The notes below the pieces were generated by a model. The model did no database searches. It saw only the letters and a list, made by a program, of their open reading frames with translations, and was not told the origin of the DNA. Of a stretch of DNA of 43,616 nucleotides, positions 1-7,065 are shown one piece after another. The stretch comes from Ideonella sp. GTDB lineage: Bacteria; Pseudomonadota; Gammaproteobacteria; Burkholderiales; Burkholderiaceae_C. Location: contig JABTUY010000013.1 of assembly GCA_015075165.1 (NCBI GenBank), positions 1 through 43,616 of the forward strand, in the 5' to 3' direction. The translations under genes and the position numbers were made by a program. How positions within the stretch are numbered: the stretch's first letter is position 1; every line of letters begins with the position of its first letter.

Positions 1-2001
1 CACATTGAACGAACAACCGACCACACCGAACGTCTGCCCCGAGATGATGGCGCCCATGTCCGGCGCCGCGCCCGTGAACCCATCGGTGATGCCAGGCCAC
101 GCGATGCCGGCATTGCGCGCATTCGAGCCGCTGGCCAGCGTCACGTCGAGGTGACCGACGTAACGTGTCTGGTAGTCCGCTCCGAGAGTGATAGCTGTGC
201 CAAACGGGTTGGCCGCGGTCACCACGTCGTGTGCCTGAAAGGCACCGTACTGGCCGAACTGGAAAGTACGTCCGCTCGGGTAGTAGGCGTTGTAGTCGAA
301 GAACGAGTTGGGGAAGCTGCCCCCGATCAGCGCCAACCCACCGCTGCCGGCGTAGTTGATGAGGTTGTTAGCCCACGTCAGCCGGATGTTCGACCCCGCC
401 GCGCACTGCAGCGAGTAGTTGCCGCTCGCCACGCCGCTGGGCTTCTTGTTGGTGTTGACGATCGTGTTGTTGACGCAGATGAAGTTCGTGAAGCCTGCGT
501 TGATCTTGAACGGGTGGCGCATCTGGTTGATGCACACGTTGCGGAAGAACCCGATCGGCCCGCCCAGCGTGTCCACCGAGGCCAGCGTGACCGTGTTCTC
601 GAAGATGTTGTTGTAGACCGCATTGTTGCGGTCCGAGTCGTCGAACTCGAAGCCGTCGTCGAACCCCGACTTGATCCAGTTGTGGTGGAAGTAGCACGAC
701 CGCGCGCGCGTGGTGTCGCCGCTCCCCGTGGTCAGCTTGACCGTATCGCCCATCGCGTCGAACGTGCAGTTCCACACACTGTTGCCGAGACCAGGCATCT
801 CGATGCCGGTGTCGTTCCAGTGCGTGCCGGTGTCGTCTTCCGAGATCGTCGCCGGCCATGTGTTGTTGCCCAGGATCTCGCAGTCGTAGGCGATGAAGCC
901 GTTGACATCTGTGCCCCACGCCTTGATGCCCTGGTCCACACCGATGATCGACAGGTGCCGGAACGTCGGGTTGACGCCGGTGGCGTTGGTGATGTCGATG
1001 CCGTGCGATGCCGCGCCACCACCGCCGTTGGTCTGCGAGCCGCGGATCGTCAGGTTCTCCACGACGACGTTCTGGCACGACGACATCGTGAGCACGGTGT
1101 TTGCCGTGCCGCTCAGGATCGTGGTCTCGCGATCGGCGCCGCGGATGGTGATGGGGTTGGCGACCGTGCCGACCTTGTTGCTGATGGTGAAGTTGCCGGA
1201 GTACGTGCCCGCCGGGATGGTGATGACATCGCCCGCCACCGCGCCGCTGAGCTTGCTCTGCAAGTCGCTTGCGCTGCCGGCCGTCACCGTCTTGGCCGTG
1301 CCGCTGCCGGTCGGTGATGCGTTCTCGGCCGGGATCGTGCGTGTGGCGGTTGTCGCCGGCGTGCCGGTACTCAGAACACCGCTTTGCGTCACGTCGACCC
1401 GCACGTCGTAGGTGACACCCGCGGTCAGGTCGACGATCCATCCTGCGAAGCCGTTGAACAGGCTGTTCTCGGTGGTGCGAACTCGGTAGATGTTCACCGG
1501 GCCAAGCCAGGTGCTCGACCCGTTGACGCGGTAGTACGCCACCGCGCTGGCGTCCGCGCTCAGTGTGCCGGTAGCGGTGGCGCGGATGCTGATCTGGTGC
1601 GGCGTCGCCTCGTCGAAGGCGAGGGTGACTGGGCTCGTCTGGGCCGAGAGCGCGATGGGCCGACCGGCGCGCGTGAGGTTTGGGCTGATGGTGAAATCGA
1701 CCGAGTAGGTGCCGTCGCTCGGCGCCGTGACGGTGAACTGCCCGGTGGAGTCGCCGCCGTTGATGTTGAATGACCCGGGGGCCACCGTCGTACCAGGGCA
1801 GCTCGGCGTGACGACGTAGGTCTGCGTCGCCGCCACGTTGAGCGTGACGGTGTAGGTGACGGCGACGCCGGTCTGCGCGCTGCTCGGGCCACTGAGCGTG
1901 GCCGTGGTGAGAGGGTCGACAGACTGCAGATCGCCGGACGTGGCGAGCGTGGAGACGATCGCCGTCGGGCGCAGGGGCGCCCGGAGGGCCCACTCTGGCA
2001 T
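1..2001 (-). CDS. Virion surface protein, N-terminal 667 codons: Ig-like region plus right-handed beta-helix (continues across the window ends)
   Basis: The gene reads leftward from ATG at 2001, overlapping the stop of the preceding gene as ATGA, and is still open at base 1. Residues about 20-220 are Thr/Ser/Val-rich strands resembling bacterial Ig-like domains. From about residue 235 there are short NxxI/V repeats of the right-handed beta-helix type, such as VVVENLTIRG and FICVNNTIVNT. Near residue 650 is PDMGAI, similar to the PDIGAYE sequence that often closes such helices. Beta-helices of this kind are common in phage depolymerases and adhesins, but no catalytic residues can be assigned. 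Base 1 ends exactly on a codon boundary, and the frame continues without a stop at base 43616 into the Kelch-like part (42576-43616). The joined protein would have 1013 residues. Its place downstream of the capsid gene suggests a head-associated or adhesin role, which is inference. Confidence 0.8.
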   Translation of the reverse strand, partial: MPEWALRAPLRPTAIVSTLATSGDLQSVDPLTTATLSGPSSAQTGVAVTYTVTLNVAATQTYVVTPSCPGTTVAPGSFNINGGDSTGQFTVTAPSDGTYSVDFTISPNLTRAGRPIALSAQTSPVTLAFDEATPHQISIRATATGTLSADASAVAYYRVNGSSTWLGPVNIYRVRTTENSLFNGFAGWIVDLTAGVTYDVRVDVTQSGVLSTGTPATTATRTIPAENASPTGSGTAKTVTAGSASDLQSKLSGAVAGDVITIPAGTYSGNFTISNKVGTVANPITIRGADRETTILSGTANTVLTMSSCQNVVVENLTIRGSQTNGGGGAASHGIDITNATGVNPTFRHLSIIGVDQGIKAWGTDVNGFIAYDCEILGNNTWPATISEDDTGTHWNDTGIEMPGLGNSVWNCTFDAMGDTVKLTTGSGDTTRARSCYFHHNWIKSGFDDGFEFDDSDRNNAVYNNIFENTVTLASVDTLGGPIGFFRNVCINQMRHPFKINAGFTNFICVNNTIVNTNKKPSGVASGNYSLQCAAGSNIRLTWANNLINYAGSGGLALIGGSFPNSFFDYNAYYPSGRTFQFGQYGAFQAHDVVTAANPFGTAITLGADYQTRYVGHLDVTLASGSNARNAGIAWPGITDGFTGAAPDMGAIISGQTFGVVGCSFNV

Positions 2002-2378
2002 CAGCTGAGCTGCAGCGACAGTTGCAGGCCGCCGGTGCAGGTGACGCTGGTGGCCGTGCCGGGCACGACGTTGTCGCTGACCTGCAGGTCACCCGAGCCG
2101 ACCCCGACGGTCCCCGCGATGCGGCTGGAGCCGCCGGAGGTGCGCAGGTCGAACTTGCCGATGGTGCCGGCGGTCACCGTGTTGTCGGCGGTGATGGTGT
2201 TGGACACGGCCACCGAGGGGCTGGCCGTGCTCGCGGCGGCAAACGCGGTGGCCGCGAAAGTGAGGTTTGCGAGTTCGACGTCGGCCGCGGTGAGCAGGCG
2301 GAACTGTCCGGCGTTGAGCAGGGCGCAGATGCCGTCGAGCGCCGCCTTGCGGCATTCATTCGCGATCGTGAGTGCCAT
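2001..2378 (-). CDS. Small protein of the head region, possible virion component
   Basis: This 125-residue protein begins at ATG 2378, inside the 3' end of the preceding gene, and ends in an ATGA overlap with the large beta-helix gene. The first 45 residues look helical (ANECRKAALDGICALLNAG). The rest is Ala/Thr/Val-rich and beta-prone with short repeats such as SNTITADNTVTAGTIG. The helical start suits an oligomerising or anchoring part and the end a small beta domain. I recognise no family with certainty. Translational coupling to the beta-helix protein suggests that the two act together, perhaps as anchor and adhesin, which is inference. Confidence 0.75.
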   Translation of the reverse strand: MALTIANECRKAALDGICALLNAGQFRLLTAADVELANLTFAATAFAAASTASPSVAVSNTITADNTVTAGTIGKFDLRTSGGSSRIAGTVGVGSGDLQVSDNVVPGTATSVTCTGGLQLSLQLS

Positions 2379-2565
2379 CGGTGGGCTCCGGTGTGGTGAT
2401 CTGTTGCAACAACGCCTGCCGGTCGGCCTCGCTGATCGGCAATGCCTCGAGCGGCACGCTGCCGCTCAGCTCGAGGGTCTTGACGACGGCGCCGGTGGCA
2501 TCGCGGCACTCGAACGTGCCGCGGATGCCGAGGCGCGCACCCAGCGGGTTGACGGCGTAGCTCAT
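2356..2565 (-). CDS. Small hypothetical head-region protein (69 aa)
   Basis: ATG at 2565 is preceded by AGGA at a suitable distance, which decides the start. The product is short and acidic at the end, with no signal peptide or membrane segment. Its middle has beta character (GIRGTFECRDATG) and its C-terminus is a charged helix (ISEADRQALLQQI). It overlaps the next gene by 23 bases in another frame. It lies between a capsid-associated gene and the surface-protein cluster, so a minor virion or assembly role is possible. No family is recognised. Confidence 0.65.
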   Translation of the reverse strand: MSYAVNPLGARLGIRGTFECRDATGAVVKTLELSGSVPLEALPISEADRQALLQQITTPEPTDGTHDRE

Positions 2566-2586
2566 GACGATGGATTCCTGAACGGA

Positions 2587-2625
2587 AGCACAAGAGCCCG
2601 CGGCATGCGCGAGCACGCCGCGGGC
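2587..2625 (-). terminator. GC-rich hairpin between head genes, possible attenuator or weak terminator
   Basis: A perfect 9-bp inverted repeat (GCCCGCGGC at 2596-2604, GCCGCGGGC at 2617-2625) lies in the roughly 100-base gap between two leftward head genes. The inner loop can pair further. On the leftward transcript it is followed by TCTTGTG, a poor U-tract. It may be a partial terminator or an RNA 3'-end stabiliser that sets the ratio of capsid-region to surface-protein transcripts. Confidence 0.45.
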
Positions 2626-2668
2626 GAACAGGGCTATCGCTTCAAGCCCTAGGAGGAGACCCTGTGCG

Positions 2669-3112
2669 TCAGTTCTTGACCTCGAGCACCGAGGAATTGT
2701 CGAAAGCCGAGGCCGGGCCATACATCGGCTCGAGGCCGAGCACGATGATCGAGCAGGTGCCACCGGTGGTGTTGCCCGTGGTGATCTTGCCGCGGATGTA
2801 TTCCTTGCCCGAGGCGATCATCTCGTCGACGTTGATGCCCATGACGAGCTGCTTGCTATCGTTGGCGCTCGCGCTGCCAGCGAGTTGCGTGTGCGCCTTG
2901 AGCGATACGTTGTTGGTACCGCCGCTATCGCACGTCTCGACGATGGCATCGATCGTCTCGTTGGCCATGTCGCCCAGCACGAAGACGACCAGGGCTTTGC
3001 GATAGCGATTCATACGCACGGCGGTGCCGGCCAGCGGGGTGCTGCTGGCCGTGCCGGTGTTGACTTGCAGGACGGCGACTTGCTCGGCCGCCGAGCCGGG
3101 GAATCCAGACAT
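2669..3112 (-). CDS. Probable head protein directly after the major capsid gene (decoration/minor head candidate)
   Basis: This 147-residue protein starts at ATG 3112 with an excellent AAAGGAG ribosome-binding site, which suggests high expression. It follows the capsid gene by 34 bases. The sequence is mostly beta-prone and neutral (AVRMNRYRKALVVFVLG, then YIRGKITTGNTTGGTCSIIVLGL near the C-terminus) with no membrane segment. Position, size and strong translation signal fit a capsid decoration protein, the place of lambda gpD. I do not recognise a specific family, so the role rests on context. Confidence 0.7.
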   Translation of the reverse strand: MSGFPGSAAEQVAVLQVNTGTASSTPLAGTAVRMNRYRKALVVFVLGDMANETIDAIVETCDSGGTNNVSLKAHTQLAGSASANDSKQLVMGINVDEMIASGKEYIRGKITTGNTTGGTCSIIVLGLEPMYGPASAFDNSSVLEVKN

Positions 3113-3146
3113 GGTGTGACTCCTTTGAAGTGTTGACGCCGGACGC

Positions 3147-4628
3147 TTAGCGGGCCTCGAGCGTGACGAAGTGGGACAGCGTGTTGCTGCCGTTCTTGCG
3201 CGACACGGCCGCCTGCAGCCACGGCTGACCGCCCACGCGCAGCGTCCACTTGAACGCCGTGGTGTCCTGGTCGAACCACAGGTGCATCGACACGCTGTTC
3301 TTGATGCCACCCTGTTTGAACGGCGCGAAGTAGCCGCCCAGGAAGGCGAACACGATGTCGCCCAGGTCGCCGATCGCGGCGCAGGCCTCGGTGGTGATCA
3401 CCGGGCGGCCGAGGATCGTGCCGAACGGCGAACCAGACAAGCCGCCCGGCGGCACGTAGACGAGGCTGCCGCCCGTCTTGGTGCCCGAGTCGGCCGGGCC
3501 GACCTGGAAGCCGAGTTCCATCATCTGCGGCTCGACGTCCTGGTTCACCAGCCAAACCGCCTTGGAGCGCACGGCGCCTGGCATGCGCGCCCACATCTTG
3601 GCGATGTTCTTGGCGTGAATCGTGTCGGCGACCTGCGAGCTTTCCTTCGACACGGTGACCAGGCACGGCGCGTTCATGAACCCCAGCGGCTGGCCCACGC
3701 CGGTGCCATTGATGATGGCGTCGGTGAGCTTGAATTGCATCTGCTCGCCGGCTTTCTTGGTGATGAGCGCTGCGGCCAATGGCGCGTCTTCCATCAGCTC
3801 CTCGGTCATCGGCACCAGCGCGTGCAGCTTGTGCAGCCGCGTGGTGTGCTCCTTGAGCGCGAGCTTGCTTTGTGTCATGGTGCCAGCCTCGGCTCCCCAA
3901 TAGGCGCGCACGCCGCTGGTGCCCCAGGCGGTGGTTTCGTCGGTCGGGACGGTCACCACGTTGCTGTCTGTGGGGTTGTTGTCGCAGCGCGCGAACAGCG
4001 ACTCCTCGCCCATCACCAGCACCTGGATGTCGCGTCGGAACTCCGGCGGCACCGCGAATCCGCCGTCGGCGCCGACACCCTCGCTGCCGTAGGTGGACAG
4101 GGCGTTCTGCAGGCGCTGGTCGAGGCCGGAACCCTGCGCGGCCCGGCGCACTGCGTGCGAGAACTCCGACACGTCGCGGAAGCCGCCGTTGTCGCGCGAG
4201 TAGCCGCCGCGCGGCTGCGGCAGCTGCGTGGTCTGCAGGTGGGTGCCGCGGGCTTGCGGGCGCTGCGTGGGGTCGGCATCGGGGTCAGGGCGCGGGTCGC
4301 CGCTGTTGCTGGGCACTTGGCGCGGCTGCGGCTCGACCAGGCGCGCGCGCTGCGCGGCCACGGTGCGTAGGGTGTCGATCTCGCCCTGCAGGCGCTCGAC
4401 CTCGCCGCTGTTGAACGCGATGGCCTTGCTGTCCTCGGCCGACAGCGGGCGGCTCTCGGCCTTGGCGCGCGCGATGATGGCCTCGGAGTCGGCGACGAGT
4501 TCCTCTTGCCGCGCGATGTGCACCGCGATGGTGGGGTCTTCGCCGTCGGCGCGGACGCCGAATGCAGCGGCAAAGGCCGCGAGAGCCGCTTGCCGCAGAG
4601 CCCATTGCTCTTTGACGCTGAAAGACAT
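3147..4628 (-). CDS. Major capsid protein, HK97 fold family
   Basis: This 493-residue protein starts at ATG 4628 with GGAG upstream. The N-terminal 150 residues are helical and charged, then Pro/Gln-rich, as expected for a scaffolding delta domain removed during maturation. The shell domain starts about residue 170 with the usual GGFAVPPEF motif. Later segments (VPMTEELMEDAPL, IINGTGVGQPLGFM, FGTILGRPVITTE) match HK97-type capsids, in which the GTGxGQPxG loop is characteristic. It would assemble into the icosahedral shell with the ClpP-like protease and portal encoded just before it. A hairpin-terminator sits in its leader (4644-4673), so its level may be set separately. The exact delta-domain cleavage point cannot be read from sequence. 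Confidence 0.95.
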   Translation of the reverse strand: MSFSVKEQWALRQAALAAFAAAFGVRADGEDPTIAVHIARQEELVADSEAIIARAKAESRPLSAEDSKAIAFNSGEVERLQGEIDTLRTVAAQRARLVEPQPRQVPSNSGDPRPDPDADPTQRPQARGTHLQTTQLPQPRGGYSRDNGGFRDVSEFSHAVRRAAQGSGLDQRLQNALSTYGSEGVGADGGFAVPPEFRRDIQVLVMGEESLFARCDNNPTDSNVVTVPTDETTAWGTSGVRAYWGAEAGTMTQSKLALKEHTTRLHKLHALVPMTEELMEDAPLAAALITKKAGEQMQFKLTDAIINGTGVGQPLGFMNAPCLVTVSKESSQVADTIHAKNIAKMWARMPGAVRSKAVWLVNQDVEPQMMELGFQVGPADSGTKTGGSLVYVPPGGLSGSPFGTILGRPVITTEACAAIGDLGDIVFAFLGGYFAPFKQGGIKNSVSMHLWFDQDTTAFKWTLRVGGQPWLQAAVSRKNGSNTLSHFVTLEAR

Positions 4629-4643
4629 GGTGTATCTCCAGAA

Positions 4644-4673
4644 GTGAAAAGCCGCCGGGCTGGGCCGGCGGCT
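4644..4673 (-). terminator. Hairpin with U-tract in the capsid gene leader
   Basis: On the leftward transcript a perfect 9-bp stem (AGCCGCCGG at 4650-4658 paired with CCGGCGGCT at 4665-4673, 6-base loop) is followed directly by TTTTC. This has the form of an intrinsic terminator. It lies between the protease and capsid genes, within one co-directional operon, so it probably acts as a leaky terminator, a processing site or an RNA stabiliser for the capsid message. Confidence 0.6.
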
Positions 4674-4708
4674 CGGTGGTGCGCCTCGCGGCGCGCTTGA
4701 TGCGGCAG

Positions 4709-5458
4709 CTAGGCGGCGCCGCGAGTCGGGGGAACGGTGCGTGCGGCGCGGCGCGCGCGCAGGGTGGCGGCCTGCGCCTCGACCTGCGCGATGAGCTGCT
4801 GCTCGGCGCCGCTGGGTTGGTGCGCAGACGTCTGCGCCGCACCGGGCTGGCCGGCCAGCGCGGTGGGCAGGTGGCGGAACTTGGCGTGCTGCGAGGGCGC
4901 CGCGTGCGCGGCCACGCGCAGGTTCTCGGCCATGCTGGTGGCCATGCCGGCGTCGATGGCGTCGGCGGCGTTGAACCACTTTTCGTCGGCCATCCAGGCG
5001 CGGATGTCCTCGATCGGCTTGCTGGTGCGCGCCTGGTAAACGCCGGCGACCTGCTGCGTCACGCTGTCGAGCAGATCGGCCTGACGGCGCATCTCGGCGG
5101 CGTTGCCGATGGCCAGGCCCCAGGCATCGTGGATCATGAGCCAGCCGGCCTCGGCGATGCGGATCTCGCTGCCGGCCATGGCAATGACGCTGGCGATCGA
5201 GGCGGCCACGCCGTCGATGTGGGTGGTGACGGTGGCCTTGTGGCGCACGAGCTGCTGGTAGATGGCCAGGCCCTCGAACACGTCGCCGCCGTAGCTGTTG
5301 ATGCGTACATCGATGTGCTTGACGCTGCCGAGCGCCTTGAGGTCGTCGGCGAATTGCTTGGCGGTGACGCCGCCGAACCAGCCGGCGCCCACGTCTTCGT
5401 AGATGAGGACTTCGGCGCTCTGGTCGGCCTTGGCCTTGATGGCGTAGCCGTGGCCCAT
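4709..5458 (-). CDS. Head maturation protease, ClpP-like (S14)
   Basis: This 249-residue protein starts at ATG 5458, overlapping the upstream stop as TGATG. The ClpP fold is clear: the strand-turn INSYGGDVFEGLAIY, the nucleophile region GVAASIAS (Ser87 the likely nucleophile) and MIHDAWG with His110. Further on, the segment around ADEKWFNAADAIDAGMAT lines up with the ClpP region holding the acidic residue. After about residue 190 comes an Ala/Gln-rich tail that may be helical and act as an internal scaffold, as in many phage ClpP-type prohead proteases. Between portal and capsid is the usual position. It would cleave the capsid delta domain and itself during assembly. Confidence 0.92.
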   Translation of the reverse strand: MGHGYAIKAKADQSAEVLIYEDVGAGWFGGVTAKQFADDLKALGSVKHIDVRINSYGGDVFEGLAIYQQLVRHKATVTTHIDGVAASIASVIAMAGSEIRIAEAGWLMIHDAWGLAIGNAAEMRRQADLLDSVTQQVAGVYQARTSKPIEDIRAWMADEKWFNAADAIDAGMATSMAENLRVAAHAAPSQHAKFRHLPTALAGQPGAAQTSAHQPSGAEQQLIAQVEAQAATLRARRAARTVPPTRGAA

Positions 5459-5718
5459 CACTCGCCCCCGAGGCCGCGGTTTTCGAGGCAGACCGTGCCA
5501 TCGCCGCGCGACACGATGACGAATGTCTGGCCGATCGGGCCGATGGCCAGCGTCTCGAACAGCGCCGCCGCGTAGCGGATACCGTGGATGGTGATGATGC
5601 CGGCTTGGTCGTCCACATTGACGCAATCGCTCAAGCGCTTGGCCGGCTCGGGCGGCACTGGAGCGTCGGGCGGCGATGCCGGCGGCTCTGCCGGTGGCGT
5701 GGGGATCGGTTCGTCCAT
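5458..5718 (-). CDS. Small proline-rich protein between portal and protease
   Basis: This 86-residue protein has a Pro/Ala-rich N-terminus of about 28 residues. A small beta-rich domain follows (GIITIHGIRYAAALFETLAIG, then TFVIVSRGDGTVCLENRG). It is 19 bases from the portal stop and its own stop overlaps the protease start. No family is recognised. Placement in the head-assembly block suggests a structural or assembly accessory. The Pro-rich start could be a flexible tether. Confidence 0.65.
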   Translation of the reverse strand: MDEPIPTPPAEPPASPPDAPVPPEPAKRLSDCVNVDDQAGIITIHGIRYAAALFETLAIGPIGQTFVIVSRGDGTVCLENRGLGGE

Positions 5719-5736
5719 GAGGAAGGCTTCCTTTCG

Positions 5737-7065
5737 TCAGTGCACGAGCGCGAGCTGGCGGCGCGCGCGGGCGACCACGTCGTCCTGCGTGGCACCCGCA
5801 TCGTCTTGCGGTGGATCTGCGGCTGGCGCGCCGGGAGGCGGCGTTTGCCCGACGGCCTCGAGCGTGGTCATGTTGCCCTCGACGATGTACTTGTCGCCGT
5901 CGTCGCCGATGGTGTTCATGTCTTCGAGCTGACGCCACTCGTTGGCGTTGATGACGCCGTTGCGGCGCATGAGCTGCAGGCCCTCTTGCCGGCTCTTGAA
6001 GTCGCCGCGCTGCAGGCCCTTGAGGTCGAGCTTGGTGTAGAAGGCCTGGCGGTTCTGGCCGAAGAGCTTGAAATCTGCCTCCTGCTCCCAGCGAATGGCC
6101 CAGGGGGTGATGCTGTCGACCACCACCTCTATGCTCTGGTGCTCGATGTTGCTGAAGGTGCCGCGCAGCAGGTGCATCACCTTGTGCGGCGGCACGCCGA
6201 ACCAGCGGCAGATCTCCTCGACCTGGTGCTGGCGCGTCTCGATGAACTGCGCGTCGTCGGGCGCCTGCGTGGTGGCCACGAACTTCATGTCGGCATCGAG
6301 CATGACGATGCCGTGCGCGTTGTCGGCGCCGCCATGCTTGGCCTTGATCTCCTTGTCGAGTTGGCGCTTGGCCTCCTTGGTCATGCCCGATGGCGTCTGG
6401 ATGAAGCCGTCGGCATGCGCGCCGTTGCCGAAGTAGGTGGCGCCGAACACGCTGGTGGCACGCGCCCAGCCGATGCTCTCGGCCGCGTAGCTCATGACGT
6501 CGAGGCCGACGGCGCCCTCGCCGTAGCCGCGCAGGTGCAGCACGTCCTTGGCCTTGAGGTAGACGCGTCCGCCGCCGCCGCCGTCGGGCTCGATGCCGTA
6601 GAGCAGCTCGCCGGTGTCGGCATCGCGCTCGAAGCAGTAGCGCGATGGGTGGATGGGCCACAGCGCGATGGGCACCTGGCGCGCATCGCGCTGGATCTCG
6701 GCAATGCCGTTGCCGCGGCGCACGGCCCAGCCCGTGAGCGTCTCGCGGAATGTGAAGGCGCCCATCTCGGGGTTGGGGCGCACCGCCAGCAGGTACTGCA
6801 GCGGGTGCATGGGCACGCGCTCGGGGCCACTGGGGCCGTCGCGCATGACGCGCCATGGCAGTTGCGCCACGGTGCGCGAGAGATAGGCCACGCAGGCCCA
6901 GACGGTGGCATCCTTGAGCGCGTTGTCGGGCGTGACGACCTGGCCGCTCTTGGTCCTGAGCGACTGCATCACGAGTTGCGTGAGCGGGTGGTCGGGCTCG
7001 CTGGTTTGCCGGCCCGGCATCAACGCGTTGCGCAGACGTCTGCGCATCTGCGACCACCAGCTCAT
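5737..7065 (-). CDS. Portal protein, HK97 family
   Basis: This 442-residue protein has the family's usual length. It starts at ATG 7065 in an ATGA overlap with the terminase large subunit. Recognisable HK97-type segments are ALKDATVWACVAYLSRTVAQLPW near the N-terminus, RRGNGIAEIQRD in the middle and LLRGTFSNIEHQSIEVV in the stem/clip part. The last 60 residues are Pro/Ala-rich and variable. Twelve copies would form the ring at the special capsid vertex, which docks terminase during packaging and later the connector. The order terminase, portal, protease, capsid is the canonical HK97 module. Confidence 0.95.
   Translation of the reverse strand: MSWWSQMRRRLRNALMPGRQTSEPDHPLTQLVMQSLRTKSGQVVTPDNALKDATVWACVAYLSRTVAQLPWRVMRDGPSGPERVPMHPLQYLLAVRPNPEMGAFTFRETLTGWAVRRGNGIAEIQRDARQVPIALWPIHPSRYCFERDADTGELLYGIEPDGGGGGRVYLKAKDVLHLRGYGEGAVGLDVMSYAAESIGWARATSVFGATYFGNGAHADGFIQTPSGMTKEAKRQLDKEIKAKHGGADNAHGIVMLDADMKFVATTQAPDDAQFIETRQHQVEEICRWFGVPPHKVMHLLRGTFSNIEHQSIEVVVDSITPWAIRWEQEADFKLFGQNRQAFYTKLDLKGLQRGDFKSRQEGLQLMRRNGVINANEWRQLEDMNTIGDDGDKYIVEGNMTTLEAVGQTPPPGAPAADPPQDDAGATQDDVVARARRQLALVH

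Noticed and set aside
368-2092. Leftward frame of 574 codons overlapping the beta-helix gene
   Set aside because: Its His/Arg/Pro-rich sequence is typical of a shifted frame. The frame starting at 2001 gives beta-helix repeats and continues across the ends.
3010-3900. Leftward 296-codon frame inside the capsid gene
   Set aside because: Shifted-frame shadow. The capsid frame shows HK97 motifs.
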